Below are positions 23,885 through 32,037 of a stretch of DNA of 43,631 nt, piece after piece. This DNA is from Candidatus Pacearchaeota archaeon (GTDB lineage: Archaea > Nanobdellota > Nanobdellia > Pacearchaeales > GW2011-AR1). The number at the start of each line of letters is the position of its first letter. The first letter of the stretch is position 1. Both the position numbers and the translations under genes were made by a program. Where the stretch lies: contig JAGLYK010000004.1 of the NCBI GenBank assembly GCA_023132255.1, forward strand, positions 1 to 43,631. The letters run 5' to 3'. The notes under the pieces are model-generated. The model saw only the letters and a list, made by a program, of their open reading frames with translations. It had not been told where the DNA came from and did not search any database.

Positions 23885-24118
23885 ATGGTGATAAAAAAGG
23901 AAATAAAAAAGCAATTAATTAATTTTTCACAAATTCATGGTTATGCGTATAACAAGTATAACAATACTTGGCCAGATTTAATTTGGCAACTGAGGCTTTG
24001 TTGTAACAGACAAGGTGAAAAAATAACTGATGCAAAAAACATCTCTTTGAGATTTGTAGCACAACAATTTTTTCCACAACAACAAAGTGAAAAAATAATT
24101 GAAAGGAGGTTTAAATAA
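23885..24118 (+). CDS. Small basic leader-ORF protein, 77 aa
   Basis: A basic, non-secreted protein (MVIKKEIKKQLINFSQIHGY start) with a Gln-rich end. Its last codons (AGG AGG TTT AAA TAA) form the Shine-Dalgarno for the surface-protein gene that starts six bases after its stop. The same arrangement recurs at 30043-30243, and both products share a SQI-GY--NK pattern. It could be a regulator, a translation-coupling leader or both. No family recognised. Confidence 0.55.
   Translation: MVIKKEIKKQLINFSQIHGYAYNKYNNTWPDLIWQLRLCCNRQGEKITDAKNISLRFVAQQFFPQQQSEKIIERRFK
24102..24110 (+). promoter_or_regulatory. Shine-Dalgarno inside leader-ORF end
   Basis: AAAGGAGGT, 13 bases before the ATG at 24124. 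The stretch from AAAGGAGGTTTAAATAAAAA through the start codon recurs at 30217-30242. Confidence 0.6.
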
Positions 24119-24123
24119 AAAAT

Positions 24124-26823
24124 ATGAAAAAATTAATATTAAGTGTATTAATGTTGGGAGTTATGATGATGACAGTGATGGGAGTTGTTAGTGCTAACGG
24201 ATATTATGAAAGACCTTGTGCAGATGTAGATATTTGTACATGGACTACTTCAGAATGTCCAGATAATGGTTTACCTTTGGGTTCTGAAGATAATTCTAAT
24301 TGTGGGTTAAGTTATAATACCTATTGGCCAATAGATACTACTGCAACTGCTACATGTGTTTTTGATGGAGATGACTTAGCAAATGCAATGTTATATATTT
24401 CAATAAATAATGATATTGTAAGTTGTACTTTAAATGGTCAACAAGTTTTTGGGAGTACAATTCATGAAAATTGTGCACCAGTAGACCCAAGAAACGGGTT
24501 TTCACAAGACATTTACTCTGAAGTTTTAGATGGAACAAATACTTTAATTTGTGAAGTTCGAGATAGAGGAGTTATGACTCATTTTGATGCTTGTGTGATT
24601 GGAGAATATGAAGAACCATGCCAAGTAATTGTAGACGAACCACAAGCCTCTCATTGGTACGACCCTGTTACAATCCAGTGGCATTATGAAGGTGATTGTG
24701 AGATTCTTGATCAAGAAATTTACTATTATGAAGGTGAATGTACTGGTAATTCTGAATCTGTTGTTGAATTAGATAATAATTGGCAAAGAGAATATGAATG
24801 GGATGTTTCTGAACTAGAAGATGGAGATTACTGTGTTTGCATTTACGGCGAACAAGTTAAAGATGGGGTCATTGGTTGTTCAGGTGTTTGGCATCTTGAT
24901 TTGACTGACCCTATTTCAACAATTTCATTTGGATATCCAAGTGTTTTGATTGGAGAAGATTATTATATAAATACAAACACTCCAATAACAATAACATGTG
25001 AAGATGAGGGAAGTGGTCCAAAAACAATATTCTATAACATTTATGTAGAAGATGGATGTGGTGGATGGATTCAAGCTCATAAATTTTCTGGAAATGTAGA
25101 AGATGACCCTCATAAAGTTGAGTTTACATGTCATGAAGAATCTAGACATAAGATAGAATATTGGTGTGTGGATAAAGTAGGAAAAGATGAAGAACCTAAT
25201 GAAGAGATAATTTTTGTTGATACTACTGCGCCAATAATTGAAAAAACAATTGTTGGTCCACAACATGGCGATTGTCCTCCTGAATATGAAGAGGATATAT
25301 GTTATATTGATGGAATCACAGAGATTCATGTTGATGCATATGACCCAAAACCACATCCAGTAAATGATGTTTATTGTAGTTGGTGGTATTCTGTTAATAA
25401 AGAACCTGCTGGAAAAGGAGATGAAGAAATTCTTCCTTTTGTTATTAATTTCCCAGAAGAATCCTATCATGAACTTTGGATTGAGTGTTGGGATGCTTTA
25501 GGAAATTATGTAATAGACTACGAAGCATTTTATGTGGATAAAACTCCGCCAGTAATTTGGAAAGACTATATTGGTCCATATTATGAAGAAGAAAGTGTTG
25601 AATGGATTGATGGAGAAACAGTTATTCATTTTGGAGCATATGAAGATGGTGAACACGATTCTGGATTAGCCGAATTATCTTATAGAGTCACTCTTGTAGA
25701 TGATGATTACTGCTGGAACCCAGATATTTGTTATCAGGCACAAGGTTCAGAAGAATGGACATCTGTAGAAGGTAGTGAAGGTTCATTCCAGATTGAAGAA
25801 CAATCATGCCACCTTATAGAAATCTATGCTGAAGATAATGTAGAGAAAGGAAATCTTCATAAACAATGTGTATTCGTCGACAAAACACCACCAACACTTT
25901 ACAAAGATGTTGGAGAACCAAGTCATTATTGTCATGGATTTTGGGAATCAATAACTGGAAAATGTGAAGACCACTGGGACTGGATTGTTACAATGGATAC
26001 AGAAATTGAATTGAGTTGTGAAGATAAAGGAGATCATCCATCTGGAGTTGATAAACTCTGTTGGAAAATGGAATGGGATGATGAAGATGTAACAGCACAG
26101 GAATGTGTGAGTGCTCAAGGAACAATGGAAGGAGAATGGTGTTGTATTTCTTCAAGTAAAACAACTGTTCAATTTTATACAGAATGCGAACACACCTTAG
26201 AATTCAAATGTATAGATAATGTTGAAAAAACCGCTTATCATGAATTAGAAGTTTTCAAAGTTGAAGGAGAAGCATTTACAATTTATCTTGAAAAGAAATG
26301 GAACTTGATTTCAATTCCTTTTAACTTGATTAGCAATAACATTGAAGAAGTTTTTGACCAAATTTCAAATGAAGTTGAAGTTGTATGGACTTATTATGAT
26401 GGTGAATGGTATGTTTATACCCCAAACGGAGGTCCAGATACTTTAGAAACAATAGAGCCAGGATATGGTTATTGGGTTAAGATGAGCGACTATGCAGAAC
26501 TTGTTGTTGGTGGAAGTTTGTTAAGCCCTGGACCAGGAATTCCTCCAAGTAGAGAATTACAAGAGGGATGGAATTTGATTGGGCGTTATGGATTAGGTGA
26601 AAAGGATGCATATTGTGCATTATTCTCTTTAGTTGACACTACAATAGGTTTCCCAAGATGGAGTGCTTTATACAGTTATGATGCAGTAGATGACGAATTC
26701 ATAGCTTTGGGCACTGGAAGTGACACATATCCTGGAGAAGGATACTGGATTAACATGATACAAAATGATTTAGGAGAGGTATATGTTTATAGTCCTGCAA
26801 CAGCTTGTTGGGGATATTGGTAA
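24124..26823 (+). CDS. Large Cys/Trp-rich surface protein, 899 aa
   Basis: Signal peptide (1-26, ending VVSA). An N-terminal Cys-rich galactose-binding-like domain (to about residue 160) is followed by at least four Ig-like repeats, most opening with a D-TTAP or DKTPP junction (near residues 375, 475, 590) and carrying one or two Cys pairs each. The C-terminus has two related WNLI modules (KKWNLISIPFNL near 723 and EGWNLIGRYGL near 814), each ending in a GYGYWVKM or GEGYWINM motif. No membrane anchor: it may be held by other surface proteins. The protein is strongly acidic. Translation is probably coupled to the small upstream ORF. A hairpin terminator follows. Confidence 0.7.
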   Translation: MKKLILSVLMLGVMMMTVMGVVSANGYYERPCADVDICTWTTSECPDNGLPLGSEDNSNCGLSYNTYWPIDTTATATCVFDGDDLANAMLYISINNDIVSCTLNGQQVFGSTIHENCAPVDPRNGFSQDIYSEVLDGTNTLICEVRDRGVMTHFDACVIGEYEEPCQVIVDEPQASHWYDPVTIQWHYEGDCEILDQEIYYYEGECTGNSESVVELDNNWQREYEWDVSELEDGDYCVCIYGEQVKDGVIGCSGVWHLDLTDPISTISFGYPSVLIGEDYYINTNTPITITCEDEGSGPKTIFYNIYVEDGCGGWIQAHKFSGNVEDDPHKVEFTCHEESRHKIEYWCVDKVGKDEEPNEEIIFVDTTAPIIEKTIVGPQHGDCPPEYEEDICYIDGITEIHVDAYDPKPHPVNDVYCSWWYSVNKEPAGKGDEEILPFVINFPEESYHELWIECWDALGNYVIDYEAFYVDKTPPVIWKDYIGPYYEEESVEWIDGETVIHFGAYEDGEHDSGLAELSYRVTLVDDDYCWNPDICYQAQGSEEWTSVEGSEGSFQIEEQSCHLIEIYAEDNVEKGNLHKQCVFVDKTPPTLYKDVGEPSHYCHGFWESITGKCEDHWDWIVTMDTEIELSCEDKGDHPSGVDKLCWKMEWDDEDVTAQECVSAQGTMEGEWCCISSSKTTVQFYTECEHTLEFKCIDNVEKTAYHELEVFKVEGEAFTIYLEKKWNLISIPFNLISNNIEEVFDQISNEVEVVWTYYDGEWYVYTPNGGPDTLETIEPGYGYWVKMSDYAELVVGGSLLSPGPGIPPSRELQEGWNLIGRYGLGEKDAYCALFSLVDTTIGFPRWSALYSYDAVDDEFIALGTGSDTYPGEGYWINMIQNDLGEVYVYSPATACWGYW

Positions 26824-26831
26824 ATTTTAAT

Positions 26832-26870
26832 GGAGAATGAAAATTCTCCTTTCTTTCTTTTTTATTTTTT
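26832..26870 (+). terminator. Hairpin plus T-rich terminator
   Basis: GGAGAAT-GAAA-ATTCTCC stem-loop (26832-26849) followed by a T-rich tract, nine bases after the surface-protein stop codon. Confidence 0.7.
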
Positions 26871-26890
26871 TATAAATTAGTGTTAACTAT

Positions 26891-26936
26891 AGTAATAACA
26901 AAAACTATATTTACGACGACAACAATGCTTTTAAAG
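26891..26936 (+). promoter_or_regulatory. Shared promoter box, copy 4
   Basis: AGTAATAACAAAAACTATAT, TTACGACGACAACAATGCTT, TTAAAG. TATA-like GCTTTTAAAG (26927-26936), about 26 bases before the ATG at 26957. Confidence 0.8.
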
Positions 26937-26956
26937 AGATTAATTATAAGTTTATT

Positions 26957-27847
26957 ATGAAAAAAGAAATAATAATTGGATTAATGTTTATTTTTGTATT
27001 GAGTTTTATTTCTGCAAATCCTCCTATGCCTTGTGCTTTTTATGGTGAAGTTACTCATCCAAATCAAACATTTCCAAATGGACATTTTATCACAGCAAAG
27101 ATAAATGATGTTGTGAGCGGAGAATGCAAGATAATAGATGAAAAATATGGTTATGGGGGAAATACATGTATTATTTTGTCTTATCAAGATAATGTTAATA
27201 TTAAATTTTACATTGGAGATGAAGAAATAGGTGAAGGGTTATTTAAAGATAAAGAAGTTGTGAAGATTGATTTTGAAGTTGATTTTATCCCCGAAACAAG
27301 TGGAAATTATTCAAATGGGGTGTGTGAACCTGAATTAGGAGAATGTTCATTTAATATATTAGATTGTGATTCTGCAATAACAGATATTTGTAAGGGTAAT
27401 GGTGTTTGTGATTTTGTAATTGGTGAAACATGCTTAAATGCTCCTGAAGATTGTGGTGTTTGTGAATACTGCGGAGACGGTGTTTGCAATAATGCAGAAA
27501 CATGCTCAACATGTTCTCAAGATTGTGGTGTTTGCCCTTCAAATAATAATGGTAATGGTGGAAACGGTGGTGGCGGAGGAGGTGGCTCAAGCAGTTCTTC
27601 AACTGCAACCACACAAACAACTGATGATATTCTTAACTTAAATTTTGAAACAAAAAATGATAGTACTAAAATAGATTCTAATGAAAACCAACAAACAACA
27701 AGTTCTGGACTTACAGGAGGGGTAATTGGTTTTGTAAAAACAGGAAAAGGAATTGGTTTAATATTTGGAATTTTAATTATTGTCTTTGGAATAGGGGTGA
27801 TTGCAATACAAAAATACAAAACAAAATCACCTCAAAATGAAAAATAA
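26957..27847 (+). CDS. Membrane-anchored Cys-rich surface protein, 296 aa
   Basis: Signal peptide (1-20), then a beta-domain beginning PPMPCAFYGEVTH with KYGYGG, then three Cys repeats of the C--NGVCD / CGDGVCNNAETC type (about 119-193), a Gly/Ser/Thr linker and one C-terminal helix (about 253-283) led by LTGGVIGFVKTGKG and followed by a basic tail. The same anchor pattern (LTG-V-G, KTGKG, helix, basic tail) ends the protein at 33206-33958. The next gene overlaps by 11 bases, so they are co-translated. Topology: outside N-terminus, single anchor. Confidence 0.7.
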   Translation: MKKEIIIGLMFIFVLSFISANPPMPCAFYGEVTHPNQTFPNGHFITAKINDVVSGECKIIDEKYGYGGNTCIILSYQDNVNIKFYIGDEEIGEGLFKDKEVVKIDFEVDFIPETSGNYSNGVCEPELGECSFNILDCDSAITDICKGNGVCDFVIGETCLNAPEDCGVCEYCGDGVCNNAETCSTCSQDCGVCPSNNNGNGGNGGGGGGGSSSSSTATTQTTDDILNLNFETKNDSTKIDSNENQQTTSSGLTGGVIGFVKTGKGIGLIFGILIIVFGIGVIAIQKYKTKSPQNEK

Positions 27848-28655
27848 ATTTTTGATATTAATAACACTAACGATTTTTTTAATACCTTTTGTAGTTTCTT
27901 CTTTTCCTGGAATTCCACACCAATTTTATGGAGATGTTTTAATTAATGGAAAGCCTGCAAATAGCGGAATAGTGACTGCTAAAATAAATAATAATACTAT
28001 TGAGACGAGTGAAATTTTAGAAGGTAAATATGGTTATAATCCTTTGTTTTTAATTCAAGACCCTGAATACAGTTTTCATGGCAAAACAATTACTTTTTAT
28101 GTAAATGGAATTGAAACCGCACAATATGTTTTTGAAAATGGCGGAACAACAAAACTTGATTTAATCTTAGAAGGAAATTTTTCATTTTGCGGAAATGAAA
28201 TCATAGAACAAGGAGAGCAATGTGATGACGGAGAACTTAATGGAATTTTATGCGACAATTCAACTTCATCTTGCACTTATTGCAGTTTTGAATGTGAATT
28301 AATAACTCTTCCTTATTCAGAGCAAAACCAAACTCAATCAACTACTTCCAGGAAATCCTCTTCTCATAAAAAAGAACTTATTCAATTCTGCGACGTCAAC
28401 TGGAAATGTTTTGGATGGAGTGAGTGCATAAATGGTTTAATGACAAGACAGTGTTATGATGAAAATTATTGTGATTACCCCTACAACAAACCTCTTGAAA
28501 GAACTGGATGCGAAATCATCTCTCAGGTTCTTGTTGAAGAAAGCAAAATTAATTTAGTATTTATTTTACTTGGAGCTATAACTGCTTTAATCTTATTAAT
28601 TATATTAATTAGTTTATTGGATAAGAAACAGGCTCGGTTATTCACAAACCAATAA
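27837..28655 (+). CDS. TSP1-like membrane-anchored surface protein, 272 aa
   Basis: I start at the ATG at 27837, which opens the signal peptide; an upstream in-frame ATG would add a 12-residue polar leader. The N-terminal domain is a paralogue of the previous protein's (FPGIPHQFYGDVLI, GKYGYNP). Next come CGNEIIEQGEQCDDGE Cys-rich segment and a TSP1-like unit (WKCFGWSECINGLMTRQC). It ends ERTGCEIISQVLVEESKIN plus a membrane helix. This end is nearly identical in DNA (59 of 60 bases) to that of the protein at 34168-36147. Function: cell-surface protein, probably partner of the upstream gene. Confidence 0.7.
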   Translation: MKNKFLILITLTIFLIPFVVSSFPGIPHQFYGDVLINGKPANSGIVTAKINNNTIETSEILEGKYGYNPLFLIQDPEYSFHGKTITFYVNGIETAQYVFENGGTTKLDLILEGNFSFCGNEIIEQGEQCDDGELNGILCDNSTSSCTYCSFECELITLPYSEQNQTQSTTSRKSSSHKKELIQFCDVNWKCFGWSECINGLMTRQCYDENYCDYPYNKPLERTGCEIISQVLVEESKINLVFILLGAITALILLIILISLLDKKQARLFTNQ

Positions 28656-28681
28656 TCTTAAAATTTTTCTTTTTTATTTCT

Positions 28682-28706
28682 TAAAACTATTTGGTTTTCA
28701 AAACCG
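28682..28706. promoter_or_regulatory. Palindrome upstream of the ATPase/DUF4325 pair
   Basis: Inverted repeat TTTGGTTTTCAAAACCGAA, about 35-50 bases before the ATG at 28741 and just before an AT-rich TATA-like TTAATTAAAAA. Either the terminator of the left gene or an operator for the pair. Confidence 0.35.
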
Positions 28707-28740
28707 AATTAATTAAAAAGGTGTTTTCTTTTTTCATTTT

Positions 28741-29583
28741 ATGATTAAACTAAATCTTCCAAAAGGAGATGGTCCACTTGAACAAATTGAAGAATGTTTA
28801 AGGGTAATAAAAGAGATGGAAAATTTGTCTCAAAAAAGTAAAAAAATATCTTTAAATTTTTCTGAGATTCAATGGATTCTTCCTTGTTCTGCATTATTAT
28901 TGGGAGGAAAAATTGATGAAATAAAAAATAAAGGAATAAAAATAAATTATATTGTCCCAGAAAATGAAAATGTTAAAAAATATTTTTTAGATATTGGATT
29001 TCCCTTTGGGACTACAAAACAAGGAGATACTTATTACCCTATTAACCATTTTAATAATAAAGAAAATATAAATGAAAAAATAAATATGCTTGTAGAAAGC
29101 ATGAGTAAAAAAATACCAGAAGAATTTGGCGACAGTATTCCTTATCTTTTAGCAGAACTCACAGACAATATTGAGCAACATTCTCAATTTACTCATGCCT
29201 CAATCATGGCCCAATATTTCCCAAAAAAGAATTATATAGACATAGGGATTTTAGATAATGGATTGAGTATTCCATGTGTTTTTGAAAAAAATAAAATTTC
29301 TTTTTCAAAAGATTATGAAGCAATAGACAAAGCATTAAAAGGAACTACAACTAAAAAGGAAGATGGTTTAAGAGGATATGGACTTCAATCATCTAAGAAA
29401 ATAGTAAGAGATTTAATAGACGGGGAATTACATATCATCTCAAGGAGAGGGGCTATAATTTTTAAGCCAGATTTTTTTTCTCAAAAGTGTGAATTTGCCA
29501 GGAATTCACTTGGAGGAACTCTGATTTATATGAGATTAAATACACCATCAAAAAGCTTAAATATCTATCCTCACTTAGAATAA
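28741..29583 (+). CDS. GHKL-type ATPase with N-terminal STAS-like region, 280 aa
   Basis: The N-terminal 95 residues look STAS-like (ISLNFSEIQWILPCSALLL, with a beta-alpha pattern). The rest is a histidine-kinase-like ATPase: N-box LAELTDNIEQHS (near 137-148), G1 box DIGILDNGLSIP (near 168-179) and G2-like box DGLRGYGLQSSKKIV (near 204-218). No dimerisation-His domain is present, so it is not a sensor kinase. It resembles the anti-sigma/serine-kinase class used in partner switching. One base separates it from the DUF4325-like gene, so they form an operon. The target is unknown. Confidence 0.75.
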   Translation: MIKLNLPKGDGPLEQIEECLRVIKEMENLSQKSKKISLNFSEIQWILPCSALLLGGKIDEIKNKGIKINYIVPENENVKKYFLDIGFPFGTTKQGDTYYPINHFNNKENINEKINMLVESMSKKIPEEFGDSIPYLLAELTDNIEQHSQFTHASIMAQYFPKKNYIDIGILDNGLSIPCVFEKNKISFSKDYEAIDKALKGTTTKKEDGLRGYGLQSSKKIVRDLIDGELHIISRRGAIIFKPDFFSQKCEFARNSLGGTLIYMRLNTPSKSLNIYPHLE

Positions 29584-29584
29584 T

Positions 29585-29905
29585 ATGAAAAAGATTAAAT
29601 TATTATCTGCGGATTTTGGCAATAAAATTTTTACCCGAAGTATAATTTCTAATTTTTTTGATAAATTAAAAAATTTTAAAGAAAAGGAAATTGTGCTTGA
29701 TTTTAAAGATATAGATTTTGTTTCAAGATCATGTGCAGACGAGTATTTAAAATTGAAAGAGAAAACATCAAAAAAACTTGTGGAGGAAAATATGTCTGAT
29801 GCGGTTTGCTCTATGTTTAAGTTAGTTGAAACTCAGCATAAAAATTCTGGGATTACTTATTCGATAAATTCTTCTGTTGATAAAAATTCTATGATTCCAG
29901 TGTAA
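29585..29905 (+). CDS. STAS-like DUF4325 protein, 106 aa
   Basis: The segment EIVLDFKDIDFVSRSCADEYLKL (residues about 34-57) is the hallmark of DUF4325, a STAS-like family (D-F...V-RS-ADE). DUF4325 proteins are commonly encoded next to an ATP-binding GHKL protein, as here. In STAS proteins a Ser at this helix start is the phosphorylation site; SRS here offers two. The pair may form a kinase/antagonist switch, though archaea lack sigma factors. Confidence 0.7.
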   Translation: MKKIKLLSADFGNKIFTRSIISNFFDKLKNFKEKEIVLDFKDIDFVSRSCADEYLKLKEKTSKKLVEENMSDAVCSMFKLVETQHKNSGITYSINSSVDKNSMIPV

Positions 29906-29961
29906 TATTATGAAGAAATTACAAGTTTAATTATTCAAGTTTTTTCTTTTATTTCTTTCCC

Positions 29962-30021
29962 GTTTCATTAATTCCAAGTAATGACAAAAACTATATTCCC
30001 AACGACAATAATGCTTATAAA
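29962..30021 (+). promoter_or_regulatory. Shared promoter box, copy 5
   Basis: GTTTCATTAATTCCAAGTAA, TGACAAAAACTATATTCCCA, ACGACAATAATGCTTATAAA. TATA box 30012-30020, about 26 bases before the ATG at 30043. Confidence 0.8.
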
Positions 30022-30042
30022 CAAATTTGTTATAATTTTGTT

Positions 30043-30243
30043 ATGACAACAAAAAGTAATGCTAAAAAGAGATTAACTGATTCTTTAGGGAACTTTGCAG
30101 AAAATAAAATAGCAAAGTTTGTTAATTGGAACTCGTGGGAGTTAACTTCACAAATTTATGGTTATATATGTAATAAATTGTATAGCCCTCTGCATAGCAG
30201 AGAGATTATAGAGATGAAAGGAGGTTTAAATAAAAAAATATGA
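30043..30243 (+). CDS. Small leader-ORF protein, 66 aa
   Basis: Basic, non-secreted, starting MTTKSNAKKRLTD. Its end (MKGGLNKKI) encodes the GGAGGT of the next gene, and its stop TGA overlaps that gene's ATG (ATGA), so translation is coupled. A CTCTGC-AT-GCAGAG-like hairpin (30188-30203) lies inside it. It parallels the 23885 ORF in promoter, position and Shine-Dalgarno, with a weak shared SQI-GY--NK pattern. Function unknown. Confidence 0.5.
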   Translation: MTTKSNAKKRLTDSLGNFAENKIAKFVNWNSWELTSQIYGYICNKLYSPLHSREIIEMKGGLNKKI

Positions 30244-31349
30244 AAAAACTTATGAAGAAAAAAGTTAATGTTTTTGGAAAAAAGTTGCCTGTGTTCTTGA
30301 TTGCATTAGTAGCTATGGGAGTTGTTAGTGCAGCATTATTGCAATATTTTGGTGCAATAACAACAACAGTGAATGCACACCAATCAATTAAGCTTTTAGA
30401 TTTTGGTATGCATCCAGATGATGAAGGAGCTTGGCTACAATGTAATCCGGGATATGGTGATTGTACTATAAAACATGATCTTACAACTGATTTTGGTGAA
30501 GAAAGTCCAGGTGGAGAAAGATTTTGTTATAAACATAAACTGAAAAACCAGATGTCAGTAGAAGGTACAATATCATTTGATGATAAGTGTAATGGTTATC
30601 GTTCAGACGACACATGGATGAATTGTGACGGAATCACAACAACATACTATAGTGTTCCTATGAAAACAATATTAGTATTGGAGAATAAGAATAGTGTTTG
30701 GGATATATTATCAGAAGATGGTACACAAGCAACATTAGTATTTGATACTATTGGTAATAATGGAATGTTTAACTATGAACTTGAAGCAACAGGTCTTCAA
30801 CCAGGGACAAGTTATTCTTTAATATATTATGCAGATAGACAGGATAGGTTTGTAAATTGGGGTGGGGATAACCCTGGAGCTTTGTTCGGAACATTTACAT
30901 CAGATGGAAATGGCAAGATAACTTACAGTTACAGCTTGGATATTAATATGAATTTACCACATCCAGATGATTGGAATGGAAATCCAAGTCCAGATTATTG
31001 TGGTCAGAATAACGGATTTGATAGTTATGTACATTGTGCTGGAGCAAAAATATGGTTAGTTCCATCAAGTGATTACGATTCAAGTAGCAAAAAAGTAAAT
31101 TGGGTAAATGCAGGAAGTTACTTATATGAAACAGATTTGATAACTTACTTTGATTGTGACTTACCAGCAGATGACTACTTAGTTGACCTTATTATGCAGG
31201 ATCTAATACCATCAGTTACAGAGTTAACAATACAATCAGATGAAGTTCAGGATTTCCTTGTTTGCTATGAATTTGATATGGCAATAGCACCAGGAAAGTA
31301 TGAAATAACAACTAAGATATTGCCTGTGCAACCAAGTGATAACGACTAA
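30240..31349 (+). CDS. Secreted protein with SipW/camelysin-type signal region, 369 aa
   Basis: A basic N-terminus, a hydrophobic helix (about 18-33) and SAALLQYFGAITTTVNAHQS match the signal region of SipW-dependent (TasA/camelysin-like) exported proteins known in bacteria and archaea. The rest is a Cys- and Trp-containing beta-rich domain (GYRSDDTWMNCDG, GTSYSLIYYADRQDRFVNWG, PSVTELTIQSDEVQDFLVCY, which is a camelysin-like stretch) of unclear fold. It may form extracellular fibres (inference). Starts by coupling from the small ORF; T-rich tract after the stop. Confidence 0.65.
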   Translation: MKKLMKKKVNVFGKKLPVFLIALVAMGVVSAALLQYFGAITTTVNAHQSIKLLDFGMHPDDEGAWLQCNPGYGDCTIKHDLTTDFGEESPGGERFCYKHKLKNQMSVEGTISFDDKCNGYRSDDTWMNCDGITTTYYSVPMKTILVLENKNSVWDILSEDGTQATLVFDTIGNNGMFNYELEATGLQPGTSYSLIYYADRQDRFVNWGGDNPGALFGTFTSDGNGKITYSYSLDINMNLPHPDDWNGNPSPDYCGQNNGFDSYVHCAGAKIWLVPSSDYDSSSKKVNWVNAGSYLYETDLITYFDCDLPADDYLVDLIMQDLIPSVTELTIQSDEVQDFLVCYEFDMAIAPGKYEITTKILPVQPSDND

Positions 31350-31421
31350 ATCAAGTTAATTTTATTTTTTATTTTTTCCAATTTATTTTTTAGGGAAAAC
31401 AGGAAAGAGGCGAAAAAATAA

Positions 31422-31445
31422 AGCCCTCAGAAAGAGGGTTTTTCA
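31422..31445 (+). terminator. Hairpin with T-run before the 31480 gene
   Basis: AGCCCTC-AGAAA-GAGGGTTTTTC: a 5-bp GC-rich stem with T5, about 35 bases before the next start. It could end the 30240 transcript or act as an attenuator for the operon after it. A GCC-AAGA-GGC mini-hairpin follows, then a Shine-Dalgarno AAGGAG. Confidence 0.5.
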
Positions 31446-31479
31446 TAATCATGCCAAGAGGCAAAACAAGGAGAAAAAT

Positions 31480-32037
31480 ATGAATAAAAAAATAGCAATA
31501 AGCATAATAATATCGGTTCTCTTAATTGGAATTATGTCTGCGGGATTAATTTCTTATTTTGGAAAAATCTCCACGACTTTTAGTATTGAAACACCAATAT
31601 TTTACACAGCACCAGGACATAATCTCTTGGTAAATGAAAAACCAGATAATTCGGCAACATATACTATAAACGATGGTGAATCAGAAATTTTTGAGACAGA
31701 AGAATTAGAAGAAACTGACTTTAGTTATATCCCAAAAGCAAATTTTTATGCAAGGGCAAAATTAGTTTATTCTGTTAATGATACCTCGCAGAACTTAATA
31801 TTAATTTTTGGTTATGAGGATGCTGATGAAAATAAACATGAAATATGCTCTTCAAATCTGCTTATTGAAACTTTTGATTTTGAAGATTATGACTCAATTT
31901 CCTGCACAGGAACATCTAAACCCTCAAACATAAAAAAATTTTATTATGAAATAAAAGGAGATTGTAATGATTGTGAATACAAAGTAAGCACAAAAGCAGG
32001 TGATTTTTATACAAAAATTGAGCTAAGTTCAGCATGA
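31480..32037 (+). CDS. SipW-type secreted protein, 185 aa
   Basis: N-terminal helix and SAGLISYFGKISTTFSIETP parallel the signal region of the protein at 30240. The rest is a beta-rich domain ending with KGDCNDCEYKVSTKAGD. AAGGAG lies 6-8 bases before ATG, so this gene has a normal leader. It overlaps the next gene by four bases (ATGA). First gene of a three-gene operon of secreted proteins. Confidence 0.65.
   Translation: MNKKIAISIIISVLLIGIMSAGLISYFGKISTTFSIETPIFYTAPGHNLLVNEKPDNSATYTINDGESEIFETEELEETDFSYIPKANFYARAKLVYSVNDTSQNLILIFGYEDADENKHEICSSNLLIETFDFEDYDSISCTGTSKPSNIKKFYYEIKGDCNDCEYKVSTKAGDFYTKIELSSA

Noticed and set aside
24925-25470. 181-codon antisense ORF in the large surface gene
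   Set aside because: Shadow frame of the coding strand; no start signal, and the sense frame has clear domains.
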